Below, in pieces: positions 55,531-63,140 of a stretch of DNA of 64,000 nt (position 1 is its first letter; each line of letters opens with the position of its first letter). The stretch is taken from positions 120,183 through 184,182 of the IMG/VR virus record IMGVR_UViG_3300032893_000001. One strand, written 5' to 3'. The notes below the pieces were generated by a model, which searched no databases, was not told the origin of the DNA, and worked only from the letters and a program-made list of their open reading frames with translations. The stretch comes from a virus. Both the position numbers and the translations under genes were made by a program.

Positions 55531-56302
55531 AGGGCGGACGTGCCCGCGCGAAGGAAGCGCGCTCACGCTCCGACACCTCCTCCGCCGGAGTGACCATCTG
55601 GAAGGCAGAAGGGATGTTCGTTGCGGGAGCTGACGCTGCCTCTGGAGAGGTCTGTTCGACCGGCTCCTCGGAGACGACGAGTGCCTGAACGATGACGCCG
55701 TTGTTGACCGGCGTACGCGTCGACGGAAGGTGCTTGAGCATGACGCCCATTCCGCGCTGGGCTTCTTGCGTCACCAGCGCAGCCACTTGACTGAGGCTGT
55801 TGATGACGCCCTGCACCTCACTCGTATCGACGTTCTCATCGACATTCTTCGCTTTGTCGAAGCACTCGATCACGTTCTTGTGCAAGGAGACGACCGAGTG
55901 CAAGTACTCGACCGTCGCCTTCCCGTCAGGACCAAAGAGCTCCTCGGCGTACGCCGTGCGGAGCTCTGTGTCCACCTCTTCTGCAAGCGAGGACACCGCC
56001 CAAGAGGAAGGCGGCGAAGTGGGGTCACCCGCCGCGCCGCTCTTCTTCTTCGACTTCTTACCCTTCTTCCCACCCGACGCAGCAACCTGAGAGTGCTCCA
56101 CACCGGGCCAGAATGCCTCGGGCAGCGCCTCAGACCCCTTGCGGAAGTACCTGGCAACGAACATGTATGCTCGGTCCTGCGTTTCCTTGTTCCAGCGAGT
56201 ACCCGCGCGTCCGAGTGCCTTTCTTGCGTTGGCCTCGGTGTTGTACTTCCCAGCGGACAGGCGCTCGAGGAACTTCTGAGGGGTAACAGGGCTGGTCGGC
56301 AT
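55508..56302 (-). CDS. Protein with repeat domain shared with a 62-aa gene (264 aa)
   Basis: Residues 9-55 (KFLERLSAGKYNTEANARKA, LGRAGTRWNKETQDRAYMFV) resemble residues 8-52 of the neighbouring 62-residue gene. A basic lysine run (GGKKGKKSKKKSG) and a helical C-terminus follow. The shared module could be a DNA-binding or packaging unit. The ribosome site is weak. Confidence 0.7.
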   Translation of the reverse strand: MPTSPVTPQKFLERLSAGKYNTEANARKALGRAGTRWNKETQDRAYMFVARYFRKGSEALPEAFWPGVEHSQVAASGGKKGKKSKKKSGAAGDPTSPPSSWAVSSLAEEVDTELRTAYAEELFGPDGKATVEYLHSVVSLHKNVIECFDKAKNVDENVDTSEVQGVINSLSQVAALVTQEAQRGMGVMLKHLPSTRTPVNNGVIVQALVVSEEPVEQTSPEAASAPATNIPSAFQMVTPAEEVSERERASFARARPPFMKPVDR

Positions 56303-56306
56303 GGGA

Positions 56307-56495
56307 TCAGCCCTTCTTGCCGGGCTTCTTGCTCGCGCCGAAGTGACGCTCGGCCGCCTTGACCGCCGCCGCCTTGTCCGCCGCGCTCATCTTCTGGACG
56401 CGACCGAGCGCGCGCTTGGCGCCGGTGAGGCTGACGTACGCGCCGCTCTTCAGCTTCTTCTTGTACACGTCCAGGGTGACCATCTCGTAGCTCAT
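56307..56495 (-). CDS. Small paralogue of the N-terminal repeat domain (62 aa)
   Basis: VYKKKLKSGAYVSLTGAKRA then LGRVQKMSAADKAAAVKAAE aligns with the start of the 264-residue neighbour over about 45 residues. GGAAAGAAC precedes the ATG. It looks like a free-standing copy of the same basic helical domain. Confidence 0.7.
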   Translation of the reverse strand: MSYEMVTLDVYKKKLKSGAYVSLTGAKRALGRVQKMSAADKAAAVKAAERHFGASKKPGKKG

Positions 56496-56505
56496 GTTCT
56501 TTCCT

Positions 56506-56847
56506 TCACTTTCTGCGATAGCCGTCGTCGTTGCGACGACGTCCTCGGTCCCCACGATCACCACGATCGTGAGGCCGTGACTCGTTGCGCGGCGGAGGAG
56601 GAAGCTTTCGAACCTCCTCTTCAGCCATCTCCGCACCCGCGCGAATGGCGGAGACCAGCTCTTCGATCTTTCTCGTAGGGATGCCGAAGAAGCGCTCCCC
56701 GATGTGGAGCTGAAGATCGATGAACTCCCGCTTGGAACCGTCCTCGAAGGTTGTCGTACGGTGCACGACTTCGACGGTGCCCGCCCAACGTCGATCTCCT
56801 TCCGCGAACGGTAGCGACTTGAGGACAATCCTTTCGTGAGAGTTCAT
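56506..56847 (-). CDS. Hypothetical protein with basic tail (113 aa)
   Basis: Residues 1-75 are mixed (WAGTVEVVHRTTTFEDGSKR, FIDLQLHIGERFFGIPTRKI). The end is an arginine-, glycine- and aspartate-rich tail (RGDRGDRGRRRNDDGYRRK). AGGAG lies 12 bases upstream. The tail suggests RNA or DNA contact. Confidence 0.7.
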   Translation of the reverse strand: MNSHERIVLKSLPFAEGDRRWAGTVEVVHRTTTFEDGSKREFIDLQLHIGERFFGIPTRKIEELVSAIRAGAEMAEEEVRKLPPPPRNESRPHDRGDRGDRGRRRNDDGYRRK

Positions 56848-56883
56848 GGACGCGAAAACTCCTATCTGCTGACAGCAGCCATT

Positions 56884-56910
56884 GCCGCGGCCTGACATGC
56901 CGCGGTCTTC
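56884..56910 (-). other. Hairpin in a 166-base gap
   Basis: In the minus sense CCGCGGC-ATGTCAG-GCCGCGG forms a seven-pair stem but has no U-run. The rest of 56848-57013 contains a short open frame ending KNEKMLYIRKSA that lacks a start codon. I see nothing else in the gap. Confidence 0.4.
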
Positions 56911-57013
56911 TTCTTGTCCCCGGTTCAGGCGCTCTTCCGGATGTAAAGCATCTTCTCGTTCTTGTCTACCGTCTTGATGCTCTTCTTTTGAAGAAGGTCG
57001 CACCCTGACGCCG

Positions 57014-57742
57014 TTACGTCTGTTCGAGCTCCTGGATGTCCGCGAGGTACTCCTGAGCGACCACCGCGCTGAAGTCGGTGATGAGCTTACGCTTGTCGTC
57101 CGGAATCACGGGGAGCGCGTTGTAGTCGACGTTGAGGTGTCCGAACTCCTTGAAGAGCGCGACCTCGTTGTCGATGTACCCTTGCAAAGGGGCGGTGAAG
57201 TACCCCTGCGCCTTGAGGGCCTTGACGAAGTTGACGGGATCGCCGGAGAGCACCGCGCTCCAGCATTGATTGAATCGCTTGCGCAGCATCCCGAGATAGT
57301 CCGTCATACCCAGTACGAGGCTCGACCATTCGTCGATGGTGCCATCGGCGTTGAGCACCTGGAACGCGCGGAAGCGGCAAGCAGGGTGCTCCGGGTAGAA
57401 CCAGACAGTCGACGTGCCATCCGAGTGCGTCTCGGTGATGCGCGCTTCGGCGCCGGGCTTGGACGCTGCGACGTACGCAGCGGCCACCGCGTTCGAGAAG
57501 ACTTCCCAGCACGCGAAGTAGCAGTAGTCCCTTCCGTCGCCGTCGGTGCTCTTGGAGTTGCCGAAGTTGTACGTGTGGATGTACCGCCATCGTCCTGTCT
57601 CGAGGGCGGACTGCGCCATCAGCACGAGGAGCTGCTCTTTCGTGGCAGGAAGCGTGAAGAGGTTGACCCAGCTCTGCGCCAGTCCTTGAAGAAACTGAAG
57701 GGGCGTCACCGGGGTCAGTCGATCGGAAACCTTGATGCTCAT
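57014..57742 (-). CDS. Peptidoglycan hydrolase, glucosaminidase-like (242 aa)
   Basis: LMAQSALETGRWRYIHTYNF at residues 41-60 and GNSK after it match the glucosaminidase/lysozyme-like motif, with E48 as the expected catalytic acid and YNFGN as the conserved loop. It would cleave host peptidoglycan. No signal peptide is visible, so it needs a holin or acts in the virion. The neighbouring membrane gene supports the endolysin reading. Confidence 0.75.
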   Translation of the reverse strand: MSIKVSDRLTPVTPLQFLQGLAQSWVNLFTLPATKEQLLVLMAQSALETGRWRYIHTYNFGNSKSTDGDGRDYCYFACWEVFSNAVAAAYVAASKPGAEARITETHSDGTSTVWFYPEHPACRFRAFQVLNADGTIDEWSSLVLGMTDYLGMLRKRFNQCWSAVLSGDPVNFVKALKAQGYFTAPLQGYIDNEVALFKEFGHLNVDYNALPVIPDDKRKLITDFSAVVAQEYLADIQELEQT

Positions 57743-57744
57743 GG

Positions 57745-57963
57745 CTACTTCTCCGAGAAGAGGTGAACGCACTGGACCACGACCAGCGCGATGATTTGAA
57801 AGACGAGCAGAACGAGCAGCACGTGGCGCGTGCTCGAGCTCTCTGGCGCTACGAAGATCGCAGGAACGGTACCGCCGATTCCGATACCGAATCCGTAGAA
57901 AGTGCCCAGGAAAAGTCCTCGGGCAGTTCCATCGCGGTGCGCGTGTCGAGCGTCATGGCGCAT
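57745..57963 (-). CDS. Two-segment membrane protein, holin candidate (72 aa)
   Basis: GLFLGTFYGFGIGIGGTVPA and VLLVLLVFQIIALVVVQCVH are two membrane segments, with charged ends on both sides. GGGAGG precedes the ATG. Size, topology and tight coupling to the peptidoglycan hydrolase fit a class II holin. No sequence family is evident, so the role is inferred from context. Confidence 0.55.
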   Translation of the reverse strand: MRHDARHAHRDGTARGLFLGTFYGFGIGIGGTVPAIFVAPESSSTRHVLLVLLVFQIIALVVVQCVHLFSEK

Positions 57964-58336
57964 GCAGAAGAGCCTCCCACTCAGACGGATCGGCTGGAGA
58001 GAAGAGGGTGCGCAGAGGGCCTGAGAGGTAAGAAGGAAGAGGCTTGGGAACCTTGAGCTCTCGCACGTTCCTCGCGTCGTACCAAAGCTCGTAGCGACCA
58101 GATGGAAAGCTCTCCTCCACGCGCAGGATGGGGGACGACCCAAGAATCCGGCCGTCCATGACCAACCAAACGACGTCGTCTTGCGCGGGCATCAGGTCGA
58201 GGACGTCGAGTTCCTGCACGGGAAGCCAGACTTCTTCCTCCATCCGCCATCGGTAGAAGTAGAACCAGCTCTTCATGCCCCGATGGTTGATGGGATCGGG
58301 GTCGGACCCCCGGATGTTGTAGACCCAGTGCCGCAT
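57953..58336 (-). CDS. Hypothetical protein (127 aa)
   Basis: Starts MRHWVYNIRGSDPDPINHRG. A beta-rich domain (WFYFYRWRMEEEVWLPVQEL, VVWLVMDGRILGSSPILRVE) follows. Such segments fit a small-molecule or DNA-binding barrel. GGAGGAG precedes the ATG. First gene of the lysis-region transcript. Confidence 0.65.
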   Translation of the reverse strand: MRHWVYNIRGSDPDPINHRGMKSWFYFYRWRMEEEVWLPVQELDVLDLMPAQDDVVWLVMDGRILGSSPILRVEESFPSGRYELWYDARNVRELKVPKPLPSYLSGPLRTLFSPADPSEWEALLHAP

Positions 58337-58418
58337 GTGCTCCTCCACTGTAGCAATATCTTCGCGTTTCTTGTGCCAGCAGTCGAGGCGAACTTGCGCG
58401 CAAGAACAAGGCACACCT

Positions 58419-58428
58419 GGAATAAGAG
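58419..58428 (+). promoter_or_regulatory. ATAAGAG box before the plus-strand operon
   Basis: GGAATAAGAGTC lies 35 bases upstream of the start at 58463, followed by AAGGAGGCAAC. It opens the 58.46-60.67 kb plus-strand operon. Confidence 0.6.
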
Positions 58429-58462
58429 TCCCGGAGTGCTCTGCGCTCCACAAGGAGGCAAC

Positions 58463-58912
58463 ATGAACCATCGACGCAAGAAGAAGAGGGGTACAGCAGC
58501 CTGGCTTTTTCTCATCCAGCCGGATCTTCTACCCGGCTCCTTCCGCATTCAGCCACTCCGGCCAGACCCGCGGTTGCTGCCGAACGTCATCCTCGAGGGA
58601 ATCTGCAAGGCAGTGAACAGCGCCAAAGCGCTCGTCGAAAAGCAGCGGGAGGCGGGAGCGGAGATCGCTGGAGTCGGAGCTCTGGCCACGACCGTGGCGC
58701 ATATGCTCGACGTCGTTCTCGGCGGGCTCGTTCCCGTAGAAGTGATCACGATGGAGGAGATGTTCGCGCGTGCCCAGCGCGGGGACTTCGGACTTCGCGT
58801 GCTGCAAGAAACAGAAGTTCAGAAGACCAACCACCGGCTCGCCAAGATTCAAAACGTGAGGAGGCTCCATGGCTGCGAAGAAACGAAAGCTTCGGCTGCT
58901 GCTGGACTGTGA
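58463..58912 (+). CDS. Hypothetical protein (149 aa)
   Basis: MNHRRKKKRGTAAWLFLIQP is a basic-then-hydrophobic start. A helical domain with VAHMLDVVLGGLVPVEVITM follows. AAGGAGGCAAC precedes the ATG. It overlaps the nucleotidase gene by 44 bases. Not recognised. Confidence 0.65.
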   Translation: MNHRRKKKRGTAAWLFLIQPDLLPGSFRIQPLRPDPRLLPNVILEGICKAVNSAKALVEKQREAGAEIAGVGALATTVAHMLDVVLGGLVPVEVITMEEMFARAQRGDFGLRVLQETEVQKTNHRLAKIQNVRRLHGCEETKASAAAGL

Positions 58913-59448
58913 TGGCATCTTGGCCGACTTTGTCGGCGGCATTCTCAACGAGCTGCGAGAGAACGAGCTCGTCGACCTGCGCCCAGAAGACTTTCCGAAC
59001 TGGGAGATCTTCAGGCAACTCGACGAGTACGGACCAGGCATCCGTGAGTTCGCGGGAGTGGTTGCGCGCAGACCAGGGTTCTGCTTGAACCTGCCTGTCT
59101 ATGCAGGAGCGAAAGAAGGAGTGCAGAAGCTCCTCGATGCAGGTGTCGAGCTATTCATCGTCACCTCACCGCTCATCGGCAGCGAGACGTGGGCGCACGA
59201 ACGCGACCTCTGGCTCGCGAAGAACTTCGGCATTCCGTCCAGCCGAGTCGTCCACACGCAATCGAAGCACATCGTCCAAGGCGACGTCTTCGTCGATGAC
59301 AAGGCACACGCACGTCATCGACTGGCTCGACCACCACACGAGTGGTGCAGCCTTTCTCTGGGACACTCCGCACAACAAGCGGGATGGAAAGGACCTGCGA
59401 CGCATCTCGTCGTGGCCGGAGCTTCACGAGATCTTGCGAATCAAGTAG
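58869..59448 (+). pseudogene. 5'-nucleotidase, frame interrupted by +1 shift
   Basis: LLLDCDGILADFVGG at residues 10-24 holds the DxD nucleophile pair of HAD-family 5'(3')-deoxyribonucleotidases. ELFIVTSPL and GDVFVDDK supply later motifs. At 59301-59304 an extra base displaces the frame: the natural continuation HTHVIDWLDHHTSG through LHEILRIK lies in the next frame and stops at 59448. Either a real mutation, an assembly error, or a programmed shift. It would dephosphorylate deoxynucleotides. Confidence 0.7.
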
Positions 59449-59452
59449 AAGA

Positions 59453-59490
59453 AGAGAGCGGCGGCTGCACAACGGCCGCCGCTCTCGCTA
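59453..59490 (+). terminator. Hairpin after the nucleotidase
   Basis: GAGAGCGGCGGC and GCCGCCGCTCTC form a twelve-pair stem. The following GCTATACTT has only a poor U-run. Partial termination or RNA protection is likely. Confidence 0.6.
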
Positions 59491-59501
59491 TACTTCCTGC
59501 T

Positions 59502-59798
59502 ATGCACGAACGCGCGTTCTGGCTGAACTTCGACTCCGACACGCTCCAGCAGCTCAACAGGCTGGTCGCGGTTCTGCGCAAGAACGACCTTCGCAAAAGG
59601 CGACGTCCCATCTCGAGAGAGAAGGCGATCGTCGCCGTGGTCCGTCTCTTTTTTCTAGCCCACGCATCGTCTTTGGACGCTGCATTCCTCGAGGTGCTCA
59701 ACGATGAGCAACAGCAACAACAGCGGAAGCATCGGGGCCTGGGACCCGCAGGGCGCCCTCCCCTCCCCTCAAGACGAGCTCCGAAAGGCGCTCCCTGA
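59502..59798 (+). CDS. Ribbon-helix-helix-like protein (98 aa)
   Basis: FWLNFDSDTLQQLNRLVAVL, then RRPISREKAIVAVVRLFFLA, resembles a ribbon-helix-helix pair. The last 30 residues overlap the next gene and look like shadow sequence, so the functional part is about 65 residues. No clear ribosome site. Confidence 0.55.
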   Translation: MHERAFWLNFDSDTLQQLNRLVAVLRKNDLRKRRRPISREKAIVAVVRLFFLAHASSLDAAFLEVLNDEQQQQQRKHRGLGPAGRPPLPSRRAPKGAP

Positions 59799-60201
59799 GC
59801 CCATCGCGTTTCCGAAGTTCCCGACGTTTCAGGAGCTCGCTCGGCAAGATGCGCTGATGCAGCTCGCACCTGCTCAGAAGATCTCTCGTGGCGTCTTCGA
59901 GGAGCTGCTTTCCGGACGTCCGGAACCCATTCTTCAAAGCGCTGCTGAGAGCCCCGATCGATACGATGAGCAGGCGCTCTCACTCCTACGTGCGCTCTAC
60001 AACAACTCGGCGCGGTTCTCCGACTTCACGCCCGAAGAGAAAGACCTCATCAACCGCGCGACCATGGAGTTCTTCTCCGCAACGCCGGCGGCGAAGACTC
60101 CTCCTGCTACTCAACCTCGTGCGGTGCAACCACCGGCTGGCTCTGCGATCATCGCGGAGCCTGTCGAAGGTCCTGTCGTCGACTCTTTCTGGTGGACGTG
60201 A
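59704..60201 (+). CDS. Hypothetical protein (165 aa)
   Basis: A disordered N-terminus is followed by helices (FQELARQDALMQLAPAQKIS, DEQALSLLRALYNNSARFSD) and a proline-rich end. GAGGTG precedes the ATG. Lies between the ribbon-helix-helix-like gene and the phosphatase gene. Function unknown. Confidence 0.65.
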   Translation: MSNSNNSGSIGAWDPQGALPSPQDELRKALPEPIAFPKFPTFQELARQDALMQLAPAQKISRGVFEELLSGRPEPILQSAAESPDRYDEQALSLLRALYNNSARFSDFTPEEKDLINRATMEFFSATPAAKTPPATQPRAVQPPAGSAIIAEPVEGPVVDSFWWT

Positions 60202-60674
60202 TGCACCTCAAAGAACACGCAAGCCCCATCACCGAAGCGATCTGGATGGGAGGGCACCCGCCGATCGGCCCCGGACTCTACAAGCACGGGATCGACTCTC
60301 TTGTGCTCGCCGCCAAAGAGTTCCAACCGGGAGCGCAGAGCTTCCCAGACATCGCCGTGCTGCACGCGCCGATGGACGACGACTTCAAGGGCATGCCGCC
60401 GGGAGACAAAGAACGCGCGATCAATGCCGCGATGTGGACTGCGCGACAAGTGCGTCGCGGCAAGACCGTCCTCGTCACCTGCTGGCAGGGGCGCAATCGG
60501 TCAGGCGTCATCACTGCGCTCGCGCTGATGCTGCTCAAAAAGATGAGCCCGGACCAAGCTGTTCACCTGATCCGGGCTGCTCGAGGGCCGCTCGCGATGA
60601 GCAACCCTCACTTCAAGCGGCTTCTGCTCACCACGTATGCGGCGATGCAGCACCCGCCCGAGAAGACGCGCTAG
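60201..60674 (+). CDS. CX5R protein phosphatase (157 aa)
   Basis: VLVTCWQGRNRSGV at residues 90-103 gives C94 and R100, the CX5R signature loop of tyrosine or dual-specificity phosphatases. HAPMDDDF near 55-62 could supply the general acid aspartate. The ATG overlaps the previous TGA. Its target may be host proteins or nucleic-acid-like substrates. It ends one operon and convergently overlaps the 233-residue gene by four bases. Confidence 0.8.
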   Translation: MHLKEHASPITEAIWMGGHPPIGPGLYKHGIDSLVLAAKEFQPGAQSFPDIAVLHAPMDDDFKGMPPGDKERAINAAMWTARQVRRGKTVLVTCWQGRNRSGVITALALMLLKKMSPDQAVHLIRAARGPLAMSNPHFKRLLLTTYAAMQHPPEKTR

Positions 60675-61372
60675 ACCGTCGCGTCGAACTCGTAGTAGAT
60701 CGCGTAGTTGTGCGTGCCGTTCGGTGCGTCGTGCGGCGTGTACGCGCCGTACGGAGCCGCCGACCCCGCAGCAATGAGAGCTCCTGCGGTGCCTGCCACC
60801 GCTCCGTCTTCGAACTCGTGGAGCAGGAAAAGGGCGGTCGTGCGCGCCTTCGGCGTCCGCGAGAGGCCGATGTTGTTTCCGTAGAGACCGAACGCGAGCG
60901 TGCCGCTCGTGTCGAGCTGCGCCGGCAGAACGATCGCGAGCACCTGCGCGAAGTACTTCGCCGTGTGCTGCGTCGTGCCGCCATTGCCCGCGAGCGCGAT
61001 CGTGTCGGTGATGTAGACGCCCTGGGCATCGTAGCCCTGGATCGTGGCCGAGCCCGCGTAGTGCGCGCCCGCACCGAGTGCGCAGGAGATCGGACGCGGT
61101 GCGAACTTCGCCGCGCCGACGCTTCCGTTGAGGTCGGTGCCCTTGTAGGTCACCGCGGATGCGACGGTCGCGATGCTCGTCTTGATGAGGTTGGTCGCTG
61201 CCGCCGGCGGTGCAGACCACTCCTCGACTGCAATCGCAGCCAACGGAGCGAGCTCCTTGGCGAGATCTGCACGGAGCTTGCCGACTTCGCCGCCGACTCC
61301 GTCCAGACGATTCTTGACGATATGCGGCTTTCCCGCCGTGGGCTTCGTGAACAGTCCCGAACCGAGGCTCAT
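60671..61372 (-). CDS. Virion structural protein (233 aa)
   Basis: LRADLAKELAPLAAIAVEEW, then ATIQGYDAQGVYITDTIALA and TLAFGLYGNNIGLSRTPKAR, follows a pattern I recall from phage decoration or capsid-associated proteins. Beta-rich. GGAGAAG precedes the ATG. It lies in the structural block at the right edge. Confidence 0.7.
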   Translation of the reverse strand: MSLGSGLFTKPTAGKPHIVKNRLDGVGGEVGKLRADLAKELAPLAAIAVEEWSAPPAAATNLIKTSIATVASAVTYKGTDLNGSVGAAKFAPRPISCALGAGAHYAGSATIQGYDAQGVYITDTIALAGNGGTTQHTAKYFAQVLAIVLPAQLDTSGTLAFGLYGNNIGLSRTPKARTTALFLLHEFEDGAVAGTAGALIAAGSAAPYGAYTPHDAPNGTHNYAIYYEFDATV

Positions 61373-61384
61373 GTCTTCTTCTCC

Positions 61385-62179
61385 TTATCGAATGAAAGGC
61401 GTCCCGAGTTGGGGCTGCCCATACTGGTTGATGCCGTGCGCGAGTTGCGGAGCGCCGTAGGTGGTCTCGCCCCAGTCCGCTGGACCCTGCTCGCGGGAGA
61501 GGTAGCCGAGCACCGGCTTCGAGGCCAGGTAGGCGGTGCCGCCAAGAAGACCCGCACCTACGAGACCACCAGCGAGAGCGCCACGACCAACAGTCTTAGC
61601 TCCAGCAACGGCCTTCTGAGCAACGGGCGCAGCAACGTCGCGTGCCTTCTGAAGACCACCAACGATCTTCTGTCCCATCGGAGACGCGGCCGCGGCTTGC
61701 GCTGCGCGCACGGGAGCCTGCAACGCGTGCCCAACCTGCTGAAAGGGCTTCGCCAGGTTGGGAGACTTCGAAAGAAGTCCCGCCATCCCGCTCATGATTC
61801 CTGCCTCTTTCTCCATCTGCGCCAGCTCCGCACCGAGAGCGGAGGCTACGCGGACCATACCCGCGTCCATCCCGATCGGCACTGGGTACGGCAGGTACCC
61901 GAGGTCCGCACCCGGCGGTGCGAACACTGGCGCTTGCGCATGCTGCGCATTACCGATCGTGGAGGCCATCTGCTGAAGCTGCAAAGCGCGGAAGGCATCG
62001 TTCATGGCGATCGCCTGCTGCCTCTGCTCGCTCATCTCACCACCGACGTGCTGCGCCATACGCATGGCGAGCATCGCGAAGAGCAAACGCTGCGCGAACG
62101 GCGAGATCCCGGCTTCCTTCTCTTGGAAGTCGACATCGGTGCCGTAGTGGCGCATCAGCTCTTCGTTCGGACGGGTCAT
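61385..62179 (-). CDS. Alanine-rich virion-type protein (264 aa)
   Basis: Two EKEAGI motifs (residues 20-25 and 122-127), a disordered middle and glycine-alanine-rich C-terminal helices (GALAGGLVGAGLLGGTAYLA) suggest a membrane-active or packaged protein. The EKEAGI opening resembles the DELxK group distantly. Function unknown. Confidence 0.65.
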   Translation of the reverse strand: MTRPNEELMRHYGTDVDFQEKEAGISPFAQRLLFAMLAMRMAQHVGGEMSEQRQQAIAMNDAFRALQLQQMASTIGNAQHAQAPVFAPPGADLGYLPYPVPIGMDAGMVRVASALGAELAQMEKEAGIMSGMAGLLSKSPNLAKPFQQVGHALQAPVRAAQAAAASPMGQKIVGGLQKARDVAAPVAQKAVAGAKTVGRGALAGGLVGAGLLGGTAYLASKPVLGYLSREQGPADWGETTYGAPQLAHGINQYGQPQLGTPFIR

Positions 62180-62424
62180 TTCTTTTCGGTAGCGGTCACT
62201 GCGTAGCTCGGGAAGGGATCGGGAACGAGTTCGGGGGAGAGATCGGGAGAGGGGGCAACCAACGCCGCGAGGCGCGCCGCACGTCTCTTCGCCTCTTCTT
62301 GCTCCCTCTTCATCTCGATGACCTCGGGGGAGAGCATCAACGAACCAGAGATGCGACGACGAGGCGGCCTCGAGGGAACCTCCGTCGCTGCGGGCGGCGC
62401 GCTGGACGTTTTGGGCTGAGTCAT
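62176..62424 (-). CDS. Basic disordered protein (82 aa)
   Basis: MTQPKTSSAPPAATEVPSRP leads to PEVIEMKREQEEAKRRAARL, a charged helix. The tail is proline-rich. GGAGAAG precedes the ATG. Probably an assembly adaptor. Confidence 0.6.
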   Translation of the reverse strand: MTQPKTSSAPPAATEVPSRPPRRRISGSLMLSPEVIEMKREQEEAKRRAARLAALVAPSPDLSPELVPDPFPSYAVTATEKK

Positions 62425-62708
62425 GGTTTGCTTCTCCGGTTTTGAGTTCCCTCGATCACACCAAGCGACCTACTGATGTCCCGCCATTGTCTGCTTTGGT
62501 CAGCGATGAAGTCCTTCAACTCCCTGTCGTGCTTGTTCAGATCTTCCTCGAGGTCGTCGCAGTCTCTGCGCAACTCGTGAATGTCATCCGTGGTCTTCTG
62601 CTTGAACGTGTGCCAGGCACCCGCGGTTCTCCAGAGGAATAGAGCGGCTGCCCCGATGCCGGTGACCGCGGAGATCGCCATGGTGATCAGAGCGGTGTTG
62701 ACGTCCAC
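62421..62708 (-). CDS. Membrane-anchored coiled-coil protein (95 aa)
   Basis: GTG start with GGAGG. ALITMAISAVTGIGAAALFL is one N-terminal membrane segment; residues 42-80 are a coiled coil (DIHELRRDCDDLEEDLNKHD). Spanin-like topology is possible, but position suggests a virion or membrane tether. Confidence 0.7.
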   Translation of the reverse strand: MDVNTALITMAISAVTGIGAAALFLWRTAGAWHTFKQKTTDDIHELRRDCDDLEEDLNKHDRELKDFIADQSRQWRDISRSLGVIEGTQNRRSKP

Positions 62709-62744
62709 GAGAGAGCCTCCAGGAAAAGATGGGAGTGTCCATGA

Positions 62745-63128
62745 TCAGCCTAGCAGGAGTACACGGACCGTGACGGCCGTGGTGTACACGATGCTGAGCG
62801 ACGTCAGCCCCGAGACGGGGTTGGCGGAGCCCAGCATCAGGAAACCACCCGGCGCCACTTCTTGCTGCCCTGGCGCGCCCCCGCCGTTCCACTGAAGGCT
62901 CACGGGAGCCGCCAGGGGGTCGGGGTCCACCTTGATGAGTGCCGCTTTGACTCCCGGCGCTCCGATGTTGCCGAAGGGGACGACCTTGGTGCCCGCCCCC
63001 GTCAGCTTCATCACCGACCAGTTGAACTGGTCGTACTGCGCGGAGAAGACAACGCCCACGAGCTCCGGCGGGACGCTGGCGTCCGGCGGAAAGCTGAGCG
63101 AGCCCTGGAAGGAGAACGGCGTCCCCAT
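62745..63128 (-). CDS. Beta-rich virion protein (127 aa)
   Basis: FSFQGSLSFPPDASVPPELV, VGVVFSAQYDQFNWSVMKLT and GLTSLSIVYTTAVTVRVLLL are long strands of a beta sandwich. AGGAG precedes the ATG. Likely a minor capsid or tail protein. Confidence 0.65.
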   Translation of the reverse strand: MGTPFSFQGSLSFPPDASVPPELVGVVFSAQYDQFNWSVMKLTGAGTKVVPFGNIGAPGVKAALIKVDPDPLAAPVSLQWNGGGAPGQQEVAPGGFLMLGSANPVSGLTSLSIVYTTAVTVRVLLLG

Positions 63129-63140
63129 CTTGTTCTCCTA

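Noticed and set aside
56920-57003. Short frame ending KNEKMLYIRKSA in the gap before the 113-residue gene
   Set aside because: Looks protein-like but has no start codon in frame; may be a relic, not annotated as a gene.
59888-62206. Plus-strand open frame of 772 codons
   Set aside because: Crosses the phosphatase gene and antisense structural genes, is arginine- and serine-rich, and has no ribosome site or domain.
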